DNA of 64,000 nucleotides from Thalassobacter stenotrophicus (GTDB lineage: Bacteria; Pseudomonadota; Alphaproteobacteria; Rhodobacterales; Rhodobacteraceae). The stretch lies in contig NZ_CYRX01000025.1 of assembly GCF_001458315.1 (NCBI RefSeq), positions 1 to 64,000 on the forward strand, in the 5' to 3' direction. Numbering within the stretch: the stretch's first letter is position 1; the number at the start of each line of letters is the position of its first letter. Below, piece after piece: positions 1 to 8,380 of the stretch. The position numbers were made by a program, and so were the translations under genes. The notes below the pieces were generated by a model. The model ran no database searches. It was not told the DNA's origin and saw only the letters and a program-made list of their open reading frames with translations.

Positions 1-279
1 TCTGAATCGCAGATCACGCACTATGCCGTAAGTGTGGGGCGGAAACACCGCTTACTGTGGAACTGCGTAGCAGTGACGCAAACAAAAATCCAAATGCAAA
101 TACAAACTGTAAAATGAACAGCTATGGCTCAAACTCAAATGTCATAGAATATGTATTGTCTGATATTTACACATAACCAACTGTTATCGAACAGGATTGT
201 TAATCTCAGTATTGTGGTTGCTCATCTGCAATATCAGACTTTACGCTTGTGCTTAACCAACGTGATATTTGAGGTTGAT
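1..279. other. Non-coding or unresolved left edge
   Basis: AT-rich sequence ahead of the first recombinase. One plus-strand frame is open from base 1 to a TGA at 115-117 (38 codons) and could be the tail of a gene beginning outside the window. It resembles no family I know, and its codons give no clear support. A short ATG frame overlaps that stop at 114-176 and encodes only 20 residues. I see no RNA gene here. Confidence 0.3.
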
Positions 280-846
280 ATGGCACAAGCTAAGACACTC
301 ACAGACGCTCAGCTGAAGCGAGCCTTACGCTACTGCGCAACTCGCAAACATACGGTGCGTGACAAAACGATACTGCTGTTGGCGATGAACACAGGGCTAA
401 GGGCAAAGGAAGTTGCAGCACTGCGCTTTGGTGATGTGTTTGACGAGGAACAAAAGCCACGCAGCCAGTTCACACTGTCAAAGACACAAACCAAAGGCGC
501 ATGTATACGCACAGTGTTTGTAAACAAGCAGCTTAGCCAAGCACTTGCTGAGTATCAGCACTGTACACGCTGCGTAGACGCTGCAGCGCCATTGTTCCGC
601 AGTCAGAAAGGGGGACACTTTAGTGCCAACACCATGTGTCAGCTGTTCCTCAACATATTCCACGCATGTGGATTGCAAGGCGCAAGCAGCCACAGTCCTC
701 GCAGAACATTCATCACACGTTTGGCGAACAAGGGAATTGGAGTTCGTGTGTTGGCTGAACTTGCTGGGCACAGCTCAATAGCTGTCACACAAAGGTATAT
801 TGATGTGAATGATGAGCAGATGGCAAATGCTGTGGAGTTGCTTTGA
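280..846 (+). CDS. Tyrosine recombinase, catalytic domain only
   Basis: Site-specific DNA recombinase of the phage integrase family, 188 residues, consisting of little more than the catalytic domain. The catalytic set is complete: Arg41 (TGLRAKE), a Lys near 68-72, His138 and Arg141 (SHSPRRTF), His164 (LAGHSS) and nucleophile Tyr173 (TQRYID). The frame is open back to 151, but the ATG at 280 has GAGG six bases upstream and begins where the family core begins. The N-terminal core-binding domain of typical integrases is absent, so it may act on its own short sites, as XerC/D-like minimal recombinases do, or be a remnant. It converges on the larger integrase. AT-rich codon use marks it as acquired. 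Confidence 0.8.
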   Translation: MAQAKTLTDAQLKRALRYCATRKHTVRDKTILLLAMNTGLRAKEVAALRFGDVFDEEQKPRSQFTLSKTQTKGACIRTVFVNKQLSQALAEYQHCTRCVDAAAPLFRSQKGGHFSANTMCQLFLNIFHACGLQGASSHSPRRTFITRLANKGIGVRVLAELAGHSSIAVTQRYIDVNDEQMANAVELL

Positions 847-897
847 TTAGGGCATTGGATTAGTATCTTTTTGGAACTCAATAGATAGGACATCAGT

Positions 898-1008
898 ATG
901 CGTAAAATCAGCTCACTACTCATCCTCTGCAGCGTAATCGCTGTGTCAGCTTGCACACCACCAGCCACCACAATGGTTGAGCCAGAGATTACAAGCAACA
1001 AGCTATAA
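898..1008 (+). CDS. Small predicted lipoprotein, 36 residues
   Basis: The frame begins with ATG at 898, seven bases after an AGGA ribosome site at 887-890, and encodes 36 residues. The N-terminus is a textbook lipoprotein signal: Lys-Arg start, a hydrophobic stretch, then a lipobox ending VSAC with Cys19, followed by a Pro/Thr-rich tail. It would be lipid-anchored and about 18 residues long after processing. Its size resembles entericidin-like or lysis-type small lipoproteins of mobile elements, but no sequence match can be claimed. It lies 51 bases after the first recombinase on the same strand and may be co-transcribed. Too short for most gene finders. Confidence 0.55.
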   Translation: MRKISSLLILCSVIAVSACTPPATTMVEPEITSNKL

Positions 1009-1013
1009 CATTC

Positions 1014-1041
1014 AAAAGGGTAGGTTCGAACCTACCCTTTT
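1014..1041. terminator. Perfect 28-bp palindrome between convergent genes
   Basis: Positions 1014-1041 equal their own reverse complement over all 28 bases: AAAAGGGTAGGTTC followed by its complement. The RNA would be a stem of at least 12 bp with an A run before it and a T run after it on both strands. It sits six bases after the small lipoprotein stop and overlaps the integrase stop at 1040, so a bidirectional intrinsic terminator is the simplest reading. A recombinase or regulator binding site is an alternative. Confidence 0.65.
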
Positions 1042-2329
1042 ATCCACCCAGCCTCGTAGCCAATTCCTGCGCAGTAGCGTGTTTGCCGTAGTAACTTTCA
1101 ATAATCTGCACACTGGTGCCCATGTTACGGGCGATATCAAACACATTAACTTTGCCATGTCTCAGCATCTGCACAGCGTAAAAGTGCCTTAGGCTGTACA
1201 GCGTGTATTTCTCACCATCAGCATTATGGGTGATATTTTCACGCTTAAGAACTTCGTTAAATTGATCAATTAGCGTGATAATCTTGTTGCCATCTGGCAT
1301 TCTAAACAGCCAATCATCATGCTGTGCTGTTTTACGACTGTGTTGTTTTGCACCAACTGCTGCTGTACGTGCCCACTCTTCTTGCCAACGAGAATTGCGT
1401 TCAAGTGTACGTTCCACATATCTTGCAGCGTTAGCACGTAGAATAACATAACGCTTTCCAGTCTTACCGTTGACGTTAAATGCGTAGTTTTCTCTACCAC
1501 GTTCGTCTGTAAATCGCTCTAAGTCGCCAATACGTAGGTTGTTAGCTTCGCCTACACGCATGCCACTGTTGGCAAGGACAAGCACATAGTCACGCAGTAG
1601 CTCACGTGTGTAGCGCCAACGAGCATTGTCTTTCTCCTCATGCATCCAGCGCCTAATACCTTTGTACAGCACACTGTATTCACGCAGTGTGAATGCTGGG
1701 CGTGTTTTAGTACGCTGTGCTTTGTGCCTAAACGTTGGTGTTGGTTTGTTACCTCTGTATCCACGTTCTTGTGCAAACTTCAGCACAGTGAGCGCAAAGG
1801 TTGTTTCCCACTCAAGTGTTTTATCTGCTGGATTTAAGCTGTGGTTCTTTGGACGCTGTTCAACTGGCATGCGATGATAGTAGTCACGTCGCCAATCCAC
1901 ATAGTCACGCAGCAGTGCGTTATCTATCTTATCAACAGGCTTCTTGCCACAATACTCGTGCCAGAACTTGCTCACACGCACTATCTGACGCAGCATGTAA
2001 TCACTGGTTTGCTGTTGATTGGCTTTGTTACTGTGTTTGTAAGTGCCACGTGCGTTTTGGCTCTCACGCAGTTTGGCATATTCGTTGAGCACATCACTGA
2101 AACGTTTAATCTGCAGTGGTAGCTGTTCTTCTTTGCGGAACTCTAACTCGTAGTGCGCACGTACTGCCAAATCACGTGCCTTAGCCAAGTCTCGTGTCTT
2201 AAGGCTTTTGTAGATGTACTGACGCTTACCTTTGTACAAACGCACTTGAAAGATGCCATTGCGCGAGAACAGCAGCACCCTTCCGTCAAGCAGCTTTTCT
2301 TCAAACTCACCCTCAGTTTTGCCTAACAA
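1040..2329 (-). CDS. Phage-type integrase (tyrosine recombinase)
   Basis: Site-specific recombinase of 429 residues with an N-terminal arm-binding part (about 20-60), a core-binding domain (about 75-200) and a C-terminal catalytic domain (about 210-425). Visible catalytic residues are Arg258 (NSGMRVGEA), Arg381-His382 (YSLRHFYA) and Tyr413/414 (ESYYGK). The usual first His of box II is Tyr378 and the usual GH is MGT, a substitution pattern common in proteobacterial phage integrases. The frame begins with TTG at 2329 and no ATG is available, so the true start may lie a little inside. It is transcribed away from secA, with repeats just upstream. It is the best candidate for the recombinase that inserted this element. 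Confidence 0.85.
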   Translation of the reverse strand: MLGKTEGEFEEKLLDGRVLLFSRNGIFQVRLYKGKRQYIYKSLKTRDLAKARDLAVRAHYELEFRKEEQLPLQIKRFSDVLNEYAKLRESQNARGTYKHSNKANQQQTSDYMLRQIVRVSKFWHEYCGKKPVDKIDNALLRDYVDWRRDYYHRMPVEQRPKNHSLNPADKTLEWETTFALTVLKFAQERGYRGNKPTPTFRHKAQRTKTRPAFTLREYSVLYKGIRRWMHEEKDNARWRYTRELLRDYVLVLANSGMRVGEANNLRIGDLERFTDERGRENYAFNVNGKTGKRYVILRANAARYVERTLERNSRWQEEWARTAAVGAKQHSRKTAQHDDWLFRMPDGNKIITLIDQFNEVLKRENITHNADGEKYTLYSLRHFYAVQMLRHGKVNVFDIARNMGTSVQIIESYYGKHATAQELATRLGG

Positions 2330-2340
2330 ATGCCTAACAA
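2320..2340. repeat. Tandem 10-bp direct repeat before the integrase
   Basis: TGCCTAACAA occurs at 2320-2329 and again at 2331-2340, exactly one 11-base step apart, at the very start of the integrase gene. Closely spaced repeats on one helix face suit an integrase arm site or a regulator site. Their role is inference. Confidence 0.5.
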
Positions 2341-2342
2341 CC

Positions 2343-2365
2343 TATGCAAAATCGCCATTTGCATA
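2343..2365. promoter_or_regulatory. Inverted repeat upstream of the integrase
   Basis: TATGCAAA (2343-2350) and TTTGCATA (2358-2365) are perfect inverted arms separated by seven bases, in the 85-base AT-rich gap between the integrase and secA. This is a typical dimeric-repressor operator or recombinase core layout. A further ATGC-TTTGCAA variant follows at about 2373-2382. Confidence 0.45.
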
Positions 2366-2414
2366 ACATTTTATGCTTTGCAATTGATTGTTAAATCACT
2401 GTTATTAAACAGAT

Positions 2415-5117
2415 TTATATGCGCCCGTGACAGTGCTTGAACTTTTTGCCTGACCCGCAGGGGCATTTGTCGTTGCGGCTTGGATTTCCCCAAGTGCTTT
2501 GATCGTTCTCGTTAAAGTCCGGTGCCGCAGCTTCGGCTCCGTCAGCCGCCTCTGCCGGGGCGTTTCCTGATGCGGCAGCCTGTTGGGCGGCTTGCTGCGC
2601 CATAAGCTGCGCGATCAGGGCTTTTTGCTCTTCCTCCGTGCGGGGGCGGATGGTCGACAAAATCTTTGTCACCTCGGCGCGCAGACTATCAAGCATCGAG
2701 GCAAAGAGCTGGAAGCCTTCGGTTTTATACTCATTCAGAGGGTCGCGCTGCGCATAGCCGCGGAAGCCCACAACTGAGCGCAATTGTTCCAGCATCAAAA
2801 GATGCTCGCGCCATTTGCTATCAATCGTCTGCAAAAGCACCTGCTTTTCGATGGTGCGCATCGCATCGGGGCCAAACTGAGCCGCCTTCGCAGCCATGTA
2901 TTCGTCGGCCGCTTTTACGATCCGCTCACGCATGACATCTTGGTCCACGCCGTCTTCTTCGGCCCAGTCTTTGACCGGCATATCGATGTTCAGATGTGCC
3001 GTGATATCAGCGTTCAGAGCCTCGGTATCCCACTGCTCCGAATAGCTGCGAGGGGGCATATGCAGGTCGATCAGGTCGTCGATCACCTCATGACGCATGT
3101 CGCGCGCCACTTCCGAGATATCCTCGGCTTCCATGATCTCAAGACGCTGCTCAAACACCGCTTTACGCTGGTCATTCATGACGTCGTCGAACTTCAACAA
3201 CTGTTTGCGGATATCAAAGTTACGGCCCTCGACCTTGGCCTGTGCCTTTTCAAGCGACTTGTTGACCCAAGGGTGCACGATGGCCTCACCCTCTTTCATC
3301 CCAAGCGTTGAGAGCACTTTTTCCAGCCTTTCAGAGCCGAAAATCCGCATCAGGTCATCATCAAGTGAGAGAAAAAAGCTGGACCGACCGGGATCACCCT
3401 GACGGCCTGAACGGCCGCGCAGCTGGTTATCAATCCGGCGGCTTTCGTGGCGCTCCGTGGCAAGCACAAATAGCCCGCCCGCATCCAGAACCTTCTGCTT
3501 TTCCTCAGCGACTTCGGCTTCGATCCGGGCACGGGTTTCCGCAGGATCGGCGTCGGGGGGGTCAGCCATGGCCTGCAAAACGCGCATTTCGACGTTGCCA
3601 CCCAGTTGGATGTCGGTGCCACGGCCCGCCATGTTGGTGGCAATAGTGACCTGACCCAGTTTGCCTGCGTCCGCTACGATTTGGGCTTCTTGCTCGTGCT
3701 GGCGAGCGTTCAAAACGTTGTGCGCGATGCCCTCTTTGGTCAGCAACTGGCTCAGCATTTCTGATTTTTCGATCGAAGTGGTGCCGACCAAAACGGGCTG
3801 GCCCTTGGCGTTCGCTTCTTTGATCGAAATTACCACGGCGCCGAATTTTTCTTGTGCCGTGCGATAGATTTGATCGTGCTCGTCTACACGTGCGATGGGC
3901 TTGTTGGTGGGCACTTCGATCACGCCCAATCCGTAGATGGACGCGAATTCTTCGGCCTCGGTCGCCGCCGTCCCGGTCATGCCGGACAGTGTGTTGTACA
4001 GGCGGAAATAGTTCTGGAACGTCACCGAGGCGAGTGTCACGTTTTCGGGCTGAATTTGGCAGCCTTCTTTTGCCTCAATCGCTTGGTGTAGACCGTCGCC
4101 CAAACGTCGCCCGGCCATCATGCGGCCCGTGAATTCGTCGATCAAAACGACCTCGTTGTTGCGCACGATATATTGTGTGTCTTTCAAGAACAGCTTGTGC
4201 GCGCGCAGACCCTGATTGACGTGATGCACCAGTGTGACGCTTTCGGGATCGTACAGGGACTGCTCGGCATCCAGAAGACCAGCTTCGTGAAGGATCTCCT
4301 CAAGGAATTCGTTGCCTTCGTCAGTAAAGGTCACGTTCCGGGTCTTTTCGTCGAGCGTGTAATGCTCTTCGCGGACCTGTGGGATCAGTTCGTTTACCTT
4401 GATGTATAGGTCAGAGCGATCCTCAGAGGGGCCCGAGATCACCAGTGGTGTCCGCGCCTCATCGATCAGGATTGAGTCGACTTCATCCACGATGGCAAAG
4501 AAATGCCCGCGCTGCGCCATATCTGATTTGTTGGCGCGCATGTTGTCGCGCAGGTAGTCAAAACCCAACTCGTTGTTGGTCGCGTATGTGATGTCCGCCG
4601 CGTAGGCCGCTTGCTTTTCGGCCTCGGGCTGCTGGGGGTAAACGACGCCGGTGGTCATGCCCAATTGCGCGAACACTTTGCCCATCCATTCGGCGTCACG
4701 TTTTGCGAGATAATCGTTAACGGTCACGACGTGGACGCCCTTGCCCGCAAGCGCATTCAGGTACGCGGGCAGGGTGGACATGAGGGTCTTGCCCTCACCG
4801 GTTTTCATCTCGGCGATGTTGCCTTCGTGCAGGAAAATCCCGCCTAAGAGCTGTACGTCAAAGGCGCGCAGGCCAAGCGCGCGTCGCGCCCCTTCGCGGC
4901 AGTTGGCAAAAGCTTCGGGCAGTAGCGCATCCAGGCTTTCGCCGTTCTGGGCCCGCTCTTGCAATGTGCGGGTGCGTGCGATGATCTCTTCGTCTGACAG
5001 GGCCTGAAATTCAGGCTCCAGCGCATTGATTTGAGCGACAATCTTGCGGGTTGCTTTTACTTTGCGATCGTTCGGCGTGCCAAAAACCTTTTTGGCAATA
5101 GTTCCCATCCCCAACAT
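2415..5117 (-). CDS. secA: Preprotein translocase ATPase SecA
   Basis: Cytosolic motor ATPase that drives unfolded preproteins through SecYEG. The protein is 900 residues from the ATG at 5117, which has a GGGGA ribosome site upstream and matches the conserved N-terminus ([11 protein letters not shown]). The frame extends ten codons further, but those are not family-like. Walker A is MKTGEGKT at 104-111, and the DEVD box and helicase motifs ([21 protein letters not shown]) are present. The Ala/Glu-rich linker and the C-terminal zinc motif [13 protein letters not shown], which binds SecB and ribosomes, complete it. It is intact, so the adjoining element did not truncate it. It is monocistronic and divergent from the parvulin gene. 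Confidence 0.97.
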   Translation of the reverse strand: MLGMGTIAKKVFGTPNDRKVKATRKIVAQINALEPEFQALSDEEIIARTRTLQERAQNGESLDALLPEAFANCREGARRALGLRAFDVQLLGGIFLHEGNIAEMKTGEGKTLMSTLPAYLNALAGKGVHVVTVNDYLAKRDAEWMGKVFAQLGMTTGVVYPQQPEAEKQAAYAADITYATNNELGFDYLRDNMRANKSDMAQRGHFFAIVDEVDSILIDEARTPLVISGPSEDRSDLYIKVNELIPQVREEHYTLDEKTRNVTFTDEGNEFLEEILHEAGLLDAEQSLYDPESVTLVHHVNQGLRAHKLFLKDTQYIVRNNEVVLIDEFTGRMMAGRRLGDGLHQAIEAKEGCQIQPENVTLASVTFQNYFRLYNTLSGMTGTAATEAEEFASIYGLGVIEVPTNKPIARVDEHDQIYRTAQEKFGAVVISIKEANAKGQPVLVGTTSIEKSEMLSQLLTKEGIAHNVLNARQHEQEAQIVADAGKLGQVTIATNMAGRGTDIQLGGNVEMRVLQAMADPPDADPAETRARIEAEVAEEKQKVLDAGGLFVLATERHESRRIDNQLRGRSGRQGDPGRSSFFLSLDDDLMRIFGSERLEKVLSTLGMKEGEAIVHPWVNKSLEKAQAKVEGRNFDIRKQLLKFDDVMNDQRKAVFEQRLEIMEAEDISEVARDMRHEVIDDLIDLHMPPRSYSEQWDTEALNADITAHLNIDMPVKDWAEEDGVDQDVMRERIVKAADEYMAAKAAQFGPDAMRTIEKQVLLQTIDSKWREHLLMLEQLRSVVGFRGYAQRDPLNEYKTEGFQLFASMLDSLRAEVTKILSTIRPRTEEEQKALIAQLMAQQAAQQAAASGNAPAEAADGAEAAAPDFNENDQSTWGNPSRNDKCPCGSGKKFKHCHGRI

Positions 5118-5259
5118 CAGCGTCGCATCCCCAATCGTAAGTTGCACGCAATCGCATGCGTGCGAAAAGTTTGGTGACAGTCCGCTTGTCCCTGTCGCGC
5201 GTGACCAGTATCAATGACATGAGCGCTGTTGATAAGGGCGGACTGACTTCGTCTATCGG

Positions 5260-5288
5260 CACATAAGCGGCTGTCTATGGGCTGTCAA
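5260..5288 (-). promoter_or_regulatory. Candidate sigma-70 promoter for secA
   Basis: Read on the minus strand, TTGACA (5288-5283) is followed after 17 bases by TATGTG (5265-5260). The -35 is consensus and the -10 shares its first three bases with consensus. It lies about 145 bases upstream of the secA start, in the gap shared with the divergent parvulin gene. Confidence 0.4.
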
Positions 5289-5365
5289 CGTGACGAACCC
5301 GACATGTGCGCAGGATTGACACTATCACCTGCGCACCGCGCGGTTCCAAACCTCAAAGGATCTTC

Positions 5366-6196
5366 ATGAAACATCTTCTCGCTTCTGCCGCCATGATCGC
5401 CTTTCTTACTGCTCCCGCCGTGGCGCAGGATGCCGACACAGTTCTTGTGACGGTGAACGGCAAGGACATCACCCTTGGCCATATTATTGCGGTTGCCGAT
5501 AATCTGCCTGCCCAGTTTCAGCAGTTGCCCGATGAGCAGCTTTATAACGGGTTGTTGGAGCAATTGATCCGTCAGGAAGCACTGGCATCGGGCGTGCGCG
5601 ACGATATGAGCCGGGCGTTGCGTCTGTCGCTAGAGGCGCAGGAAACCGCGCTTATCGCGAATTTCGTGGTGGACCAGGCCGGCAGCGGCGAAGTAAGCGA
5701 AGCCGACCTGCGTGCCCAATATGAAGCGCAATTCGGTAACGCGGAGCCCACGCCAGAGTTCAACGCCTCTCATATTTTGGTCGGAACCGAGGCGGAAGCT
5801 GCGTCGTTGGTGAGCCAATTGGCTGAGGGTGCGGATTTCGTGGAACTGGCGAAAACCTTCTCGACTGGCCCGTCGGGGCCCAACGGCGGCAACTTGGGCT
5901 GGTTTGGTTTGGGCCAGATGGTGCCCCCCTTTGAGGCCGCGGTGCAGGCACTTGAGGTAGGCGAGGTGTCCGCGCCCGTTGAGACCCAGTTCGGCTGGCA
6001 TGTCCTGATACTGAATGACCAGCGGGAAGTTGGAGGCCCGACCTTTGATGAGGTTCGGGATGCACTGGCCGAGTCTGTACGGGAAGCACGTGTGGCGGCC
6101 GCCGTTGAGGGCGCGATGGCTGCGTCGACGGTCGTGCGCGCCGAAGTGGAAATTGATCCCGCCCTTGTCCGCAACAGCGATCTGATCGCTGACTAA
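5366..6196 (+). CDS. Periplasmic parvulin-type peptidyl-prolyl isomerase
   Basis: Isomerises prolyl peptide bonds in exported proteins. The chosen start is ATG 5366, with AAAGGA at 5355-5360, because it begins a clean Sec signal peptide cleaved near APAVAQ. The frame is open from 5306. The mature 276-residue precursor has a SurA/PrsA-like helical N-domain followed by one PpiC parvulin domain at about residues 130-225 (ASHILV, GGNLGWFGLGQMVPPFE, TQFGWHVL). It is divergent from secA, so export motor and folding catalyst share an intergenic region, and is followed six bases later by argJ. Confidence 0.9.
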   Translation: MKHLLASAAMIAFLTAPAVAQDADTVLVTVNGKDITLGHIIAVADNLPAQFQQLPDEQLYNGLLEQLIRQEALASGVRDDMSRALRLSLEAQETALIANFVVDQAGSGEVSEADLRAQYEAQFGNAEPTPEFNASHILVGTEAEAASLVSQLAEGADFVELAKTFSTGPSGPNGGNLGWFGLGQMVPPFEAAVQALEVGEVSAPVETQFGWHVLILNDQREVGGPTFDEVRDALAESVREARVAAAVEGAMAASTVVRAEVEIDPALVRNSDLIAD

Positions 6197-6201
6197 AGCC
6201 C

Positions 6202-7539
6202 ATGAAAACGGTTGAGCGTCCTGAGATGTCGAAGAAAAAACAGAAAATCAAGGCGCTGAAGGCCGAAGTTAAACGCCTTCGCCGCGCGTTAGAGGCGCCA
6301 AAGGGGCCGTTGGTCTCCCCCTTGGCGCCTGCCGCATTTCCGGAATTGCCCATTGTGCCCGGTGTGCGCTTTGCCACGGCTGCGGCGGGTGTTAAATACG
6401 CGGGCCGCACGGATGTGATGCTGGCGGAATTGGCGCCGGGAACAGCGGTGGCTGGCGTGTTCACGCGTTCTGCCACGCGGTCGGCGAACGTGCTGGATTG
6501 TCAGGCCAAGATCGGTAGCGCGCCTGACGCAGGGGCCGCAATCATCGTGAATTCCGGCAACTCCAATGCGTTCACAGGGGCGGCGGGCGATGCATCAGTC
6601 GCGGCGATTTGTGATGCGGTGGCGCAAGGCTTGGCGTTGCCTGTGGACCGGGTCTTTACGGCCTCAACCGGGGTGATTGGGCAGCGTTTGCCACATGATC
6701 GGATCACTGCGAAGGTCACGGAATTGGTCGATGCGCTGCATCCGGATGGTGTGGCCCAAGCCGCCGCTGCAATCATGACGACCGATACTTTTGCCAAAGG
6801 CGCTAAGGCGACGGCCGACATTGCGGGCACGCCCGTGCAGGTTGTGGGTATCGCCAAAGGCTCAGGCATGATTGCGCCGGATATGGCCACGATGTTGGTC
6901 TATATCTTCACCGATGCTGCGATTGCACAGCCCACCTTGCAGGCTATGTTGGCGCGTCTTACGGACCGGACGTTCAATGCGATTACGGTTGATAGCGACA
7001 CCTCTACCTCCGATAGCTTGATGCTCGCTGCGACTGGTGTGGCTGAACATGCGATGATCGACGACCTCACAATACCTGAAGCCGCCGCGTTTGAAGCTGC
7101 TTTGCACACCGTGATGCATGATCTTGCCTTGCAGGTGGTGCGCGACGGTGAGGGCGCGACCAAGCTGGTTGAGGTCCAAGTCACCGGTGCCGCAAGCGAA
7201 GCGGATGCCCGCAAAGTGGCCTCTGCGATCGCGAATTCACCCCTTGTGAAGACAGCGATCGCTGGCGAAGACCCCAACTGGGGGCGCATCGTGATGGCCG
7301 TGGGCAAGTCGGGCGCGGTTGCGGACCGCGACACGCTTACGATCCGGTTCGGCGATATCGTGGTCGCGGAAAAAGGCTGGGTCAGCCCCGAGTACACCGA
7401 GGAAGCAGGCGCCGCCTATATGAAAAACGACCAGATCACTGTCGCGGTCGATCTCGGCGTTGGGGCTGCGCGCGATACAATGTGGACCTGCGATTTGACG
7501 TATCGCTACGTCGAGATAAACGCAGACTACCGGTCCTGA
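6202..7539 (+). CDS. argJ: Bifunctional glutamate N-acetyltransferase/ornithine acetyltransferase
   Basis: ArgJ transfers acetyl from N-acetylornithine to glutamate in the cyclic arginine pathway, and can also use acetyl-CoA when bifunctional. The chain self-cleaves before a nucleophilic Thr, seen here in PDMATMLVYIF. Other conserved stretches are VNSGNSNAFTG, STGVIGQRLP and EDPNWGRI. At 445 residues it is longer than the usual 400-410 because of about 30 Lys/Arg-rich residues before the conserved VSPLAP. A second ATG at 6226 would shorten this by eight residues. Neither start has a strong ribosome site. It follows the parvulin gene by six bases and precedes mutT by 20, suggesting one transcript. 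Confidence 0.95.
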   Translation: MKTVERPEMSKKKQKIKALKAEVKRLRRALEAPKGPLVSPLAPAAFPELPIVPGVRFATAAAGVKYAGRTDVMLAELAPGTAVAGVFTRSATRSANVLDCQAKIGSAPDAGAAIIVNSGNSNAFTGAAGDASVAAICDAVAQGLALPVDRVFTASTGVIGQRLPHDRITAKVTELVDALHPDGVAQAAAAIMTTDTFAKGAKATADIAGTPVQVVGIAKGSGMIAPDMATMLVYIFTDAAIAQPTLQAMLARLTDRTFNAITVDSDTSTSDSLMLAATGVAEHAMIDDLTIPEAAAFEAALHTVMHDLALQVVRDGEGATKLVEVQVTGAASEADARKVASAIANSPLVKTAIAGEDPNWGRIVMAVGKSGAVADRDTLTIRFGDIVVAEKGWVSPEYTEEAGAAYMKNDQITVAVDLGVGAARDTMWTCDLTYRYVEINADYRS

Positions 7540-7559
7540 TCCGGATTTAGGGGAATAGT

Positions 7560-7958
7560 ATGAAGGTCGTTTTGGTTTCGGCCGTCGCGTTGATTGATGT
7601 CGATGGGCGGGTTTTGTTGGGGCAACGCCCCGAAGGCAAAAGCATGGCGGGTCTGTGGGAATTTCCAGGGGGCAAGGTTGAGCCCGGTGAGACGCCCGAA
7701 GCCGCATTGGTGCGGGAACTAGAGGAAGAACTGGGCATCAACACGTGGTCGTCCTGCTTGGCGCCGTTAACGTTTGCCAGTCATACTTATGAGGATTTTC
7801 ACCTCTTGATGCCTCTGTTTGCCTGCCGCAAGTGGGAGGGGCAGGCCCAATCCCGTGAAGGCCAGGCGCTAAAATGGGTTCGGCCCAACGCTTTAAAGGA
7901 TTATCCAATGCCTGCGGCTGATGTGCCGCTCATCCCGATCCTGCGGGATTGGCTGTAG
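7560..7958 (+). CDS. mutT: 8-oxo-dGTP diphosphatase MutT
   Basis: Nudix hydrolase that removes oxidised guanine nucleotides from the pool and so prevents A:T to C:G transversions. The protein has 132 residues, the family length. The Nudix box lies at about residues 37-59: GGKVEPGE, then RELEEELGI. WEFPGGK before it and the C-terminal QALKWVRP segment are typical of MutT rather than of other Nudix enzymes. It lies 20 bases downstream of argJ, and argJ-mutT adjacency is common in this family of bacteria. No downstream partner follows on this strand for more than 250 bases. Confidence 0.9.
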   Translation: MKVVLVSAVALIDVDGRVLLGQRPEGKSMAGLWEFPGGKVEPGETPEAALVRELEEELGINTWSSCLAPLTFASHTYEDFHLLMPLFACRKWEGQAQSREGQALKWVRPNALKDYPMPAADVPLIPILRDWL

Positions 7959-8220
7959 GCCGCAGTTTCAAAATTCACGGACATTTAACCGACCTGAATC
8001 GATTTAGGCGTGAGTAAATGTGTATGCCTAATACTGCAGCGGGTGCCTCAAAATAAGGCGATAGTGGCCGGTGTGCATACTAGATGTGCCTCTGAACTAT
8101 GCGCAGATGCGTTTAAATCGGCAAAAATACGCGCAAAAGGCGAGCGATCGGAACTTAAATTAATAGATGCTTAACTTGTGGGCACTATAACGTTTGTGAG
8201 GTTGAGGAGGAGCCTGCACA

Positions 8221-8352
8221 ATGATCAAAACCATAATGATTGGATCGACCGTATCCGTGCAGGGCATCTTCGTGAAGCTGCTTCCCAACAAACTGATGCA
8301 GGTCCGGGTCGGTTCTCGGATATTCACGGGGCGCCCAGTGGGGGCTGGCTGA
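8221..8352 (+). CDS. Small hypothetical protein, 43 residues
   Basis: An ATG at 8221 follows a very strong GAGGAGGAG ribosome site at 8204-8212. The 43-residue product begins MIKTIMIGSTVSVQG and is basic and beta-rich (VRVGSRIFTGRPV). It looks like small proteins I have seen annotated as hypothetical in Rhodobacteraceae, but I cannot name a family. A longer overlapping frame at 8178-8384 lacks a ribosome site and looks spurious. The gene stands alone between mutT and convergent hemH. The 260 bases upstream are AT-rich and hold no other convincing frame, so they could carry its promoter. Confidence 0.5.
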   Translation: MIKTIMIGSTVSVQGIFVKLLPNKLMQVRVGSRIFTGRPVGAG

Positions 8353-8371
8353 CCACGTTTCGTAGTCAGCC
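8347..8371. terminator. Hairpin between convergent genes
   Basis: GGCTGAC (8347-8353) pairs with GTCAGCC (8365-8371), and ACG/CGT can extend the stem inside. It overlaps the stop of the 43-residue frame and ends ten bases before the hemH stop. No T run follows, so it would be a weak or factor-assisted terminator. Confidence 0.35.
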
Positions 8372-8380
8372 GATCGGGAT

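Larger units (their letters stand above)
1..2414. mobile_element. Right end of an integrated element next to secA
   Basis: This stretch is visibly AT-richer than everything from secA onward and encodes two tyrosine recombinases facing each other, a tiny lipoprotein and several repeats. None of these belongs with the housekeeping genes to the right. The larger integrase starts about 85 bases from the secA stop, which is where an attachment junction would be expected. The left end lies outside the window, so the element's size and type (prophage, integrative element, genomic island) cannot be told. Element status is inference from gene content and composition; no duplicated att core was identified. 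Confidence 0.55.

Noticed and set aside
1-117. Open frame at the left edge as a gene tail
   Set aside because: Only 38 codons and no recognisable motif. It cannot be told from chance without the upstream sequence, so it is mentioned only as unresolved.
1021-1036. tRNA T-arm-like GGTTCGAACC near the integrase stop
   Set aside because: The stem-loop lacks a complete 5-bp T stem with a 7-base loop, and no acceptor or anticodon arms are nearby. It is part of the 28-bp palindrome.
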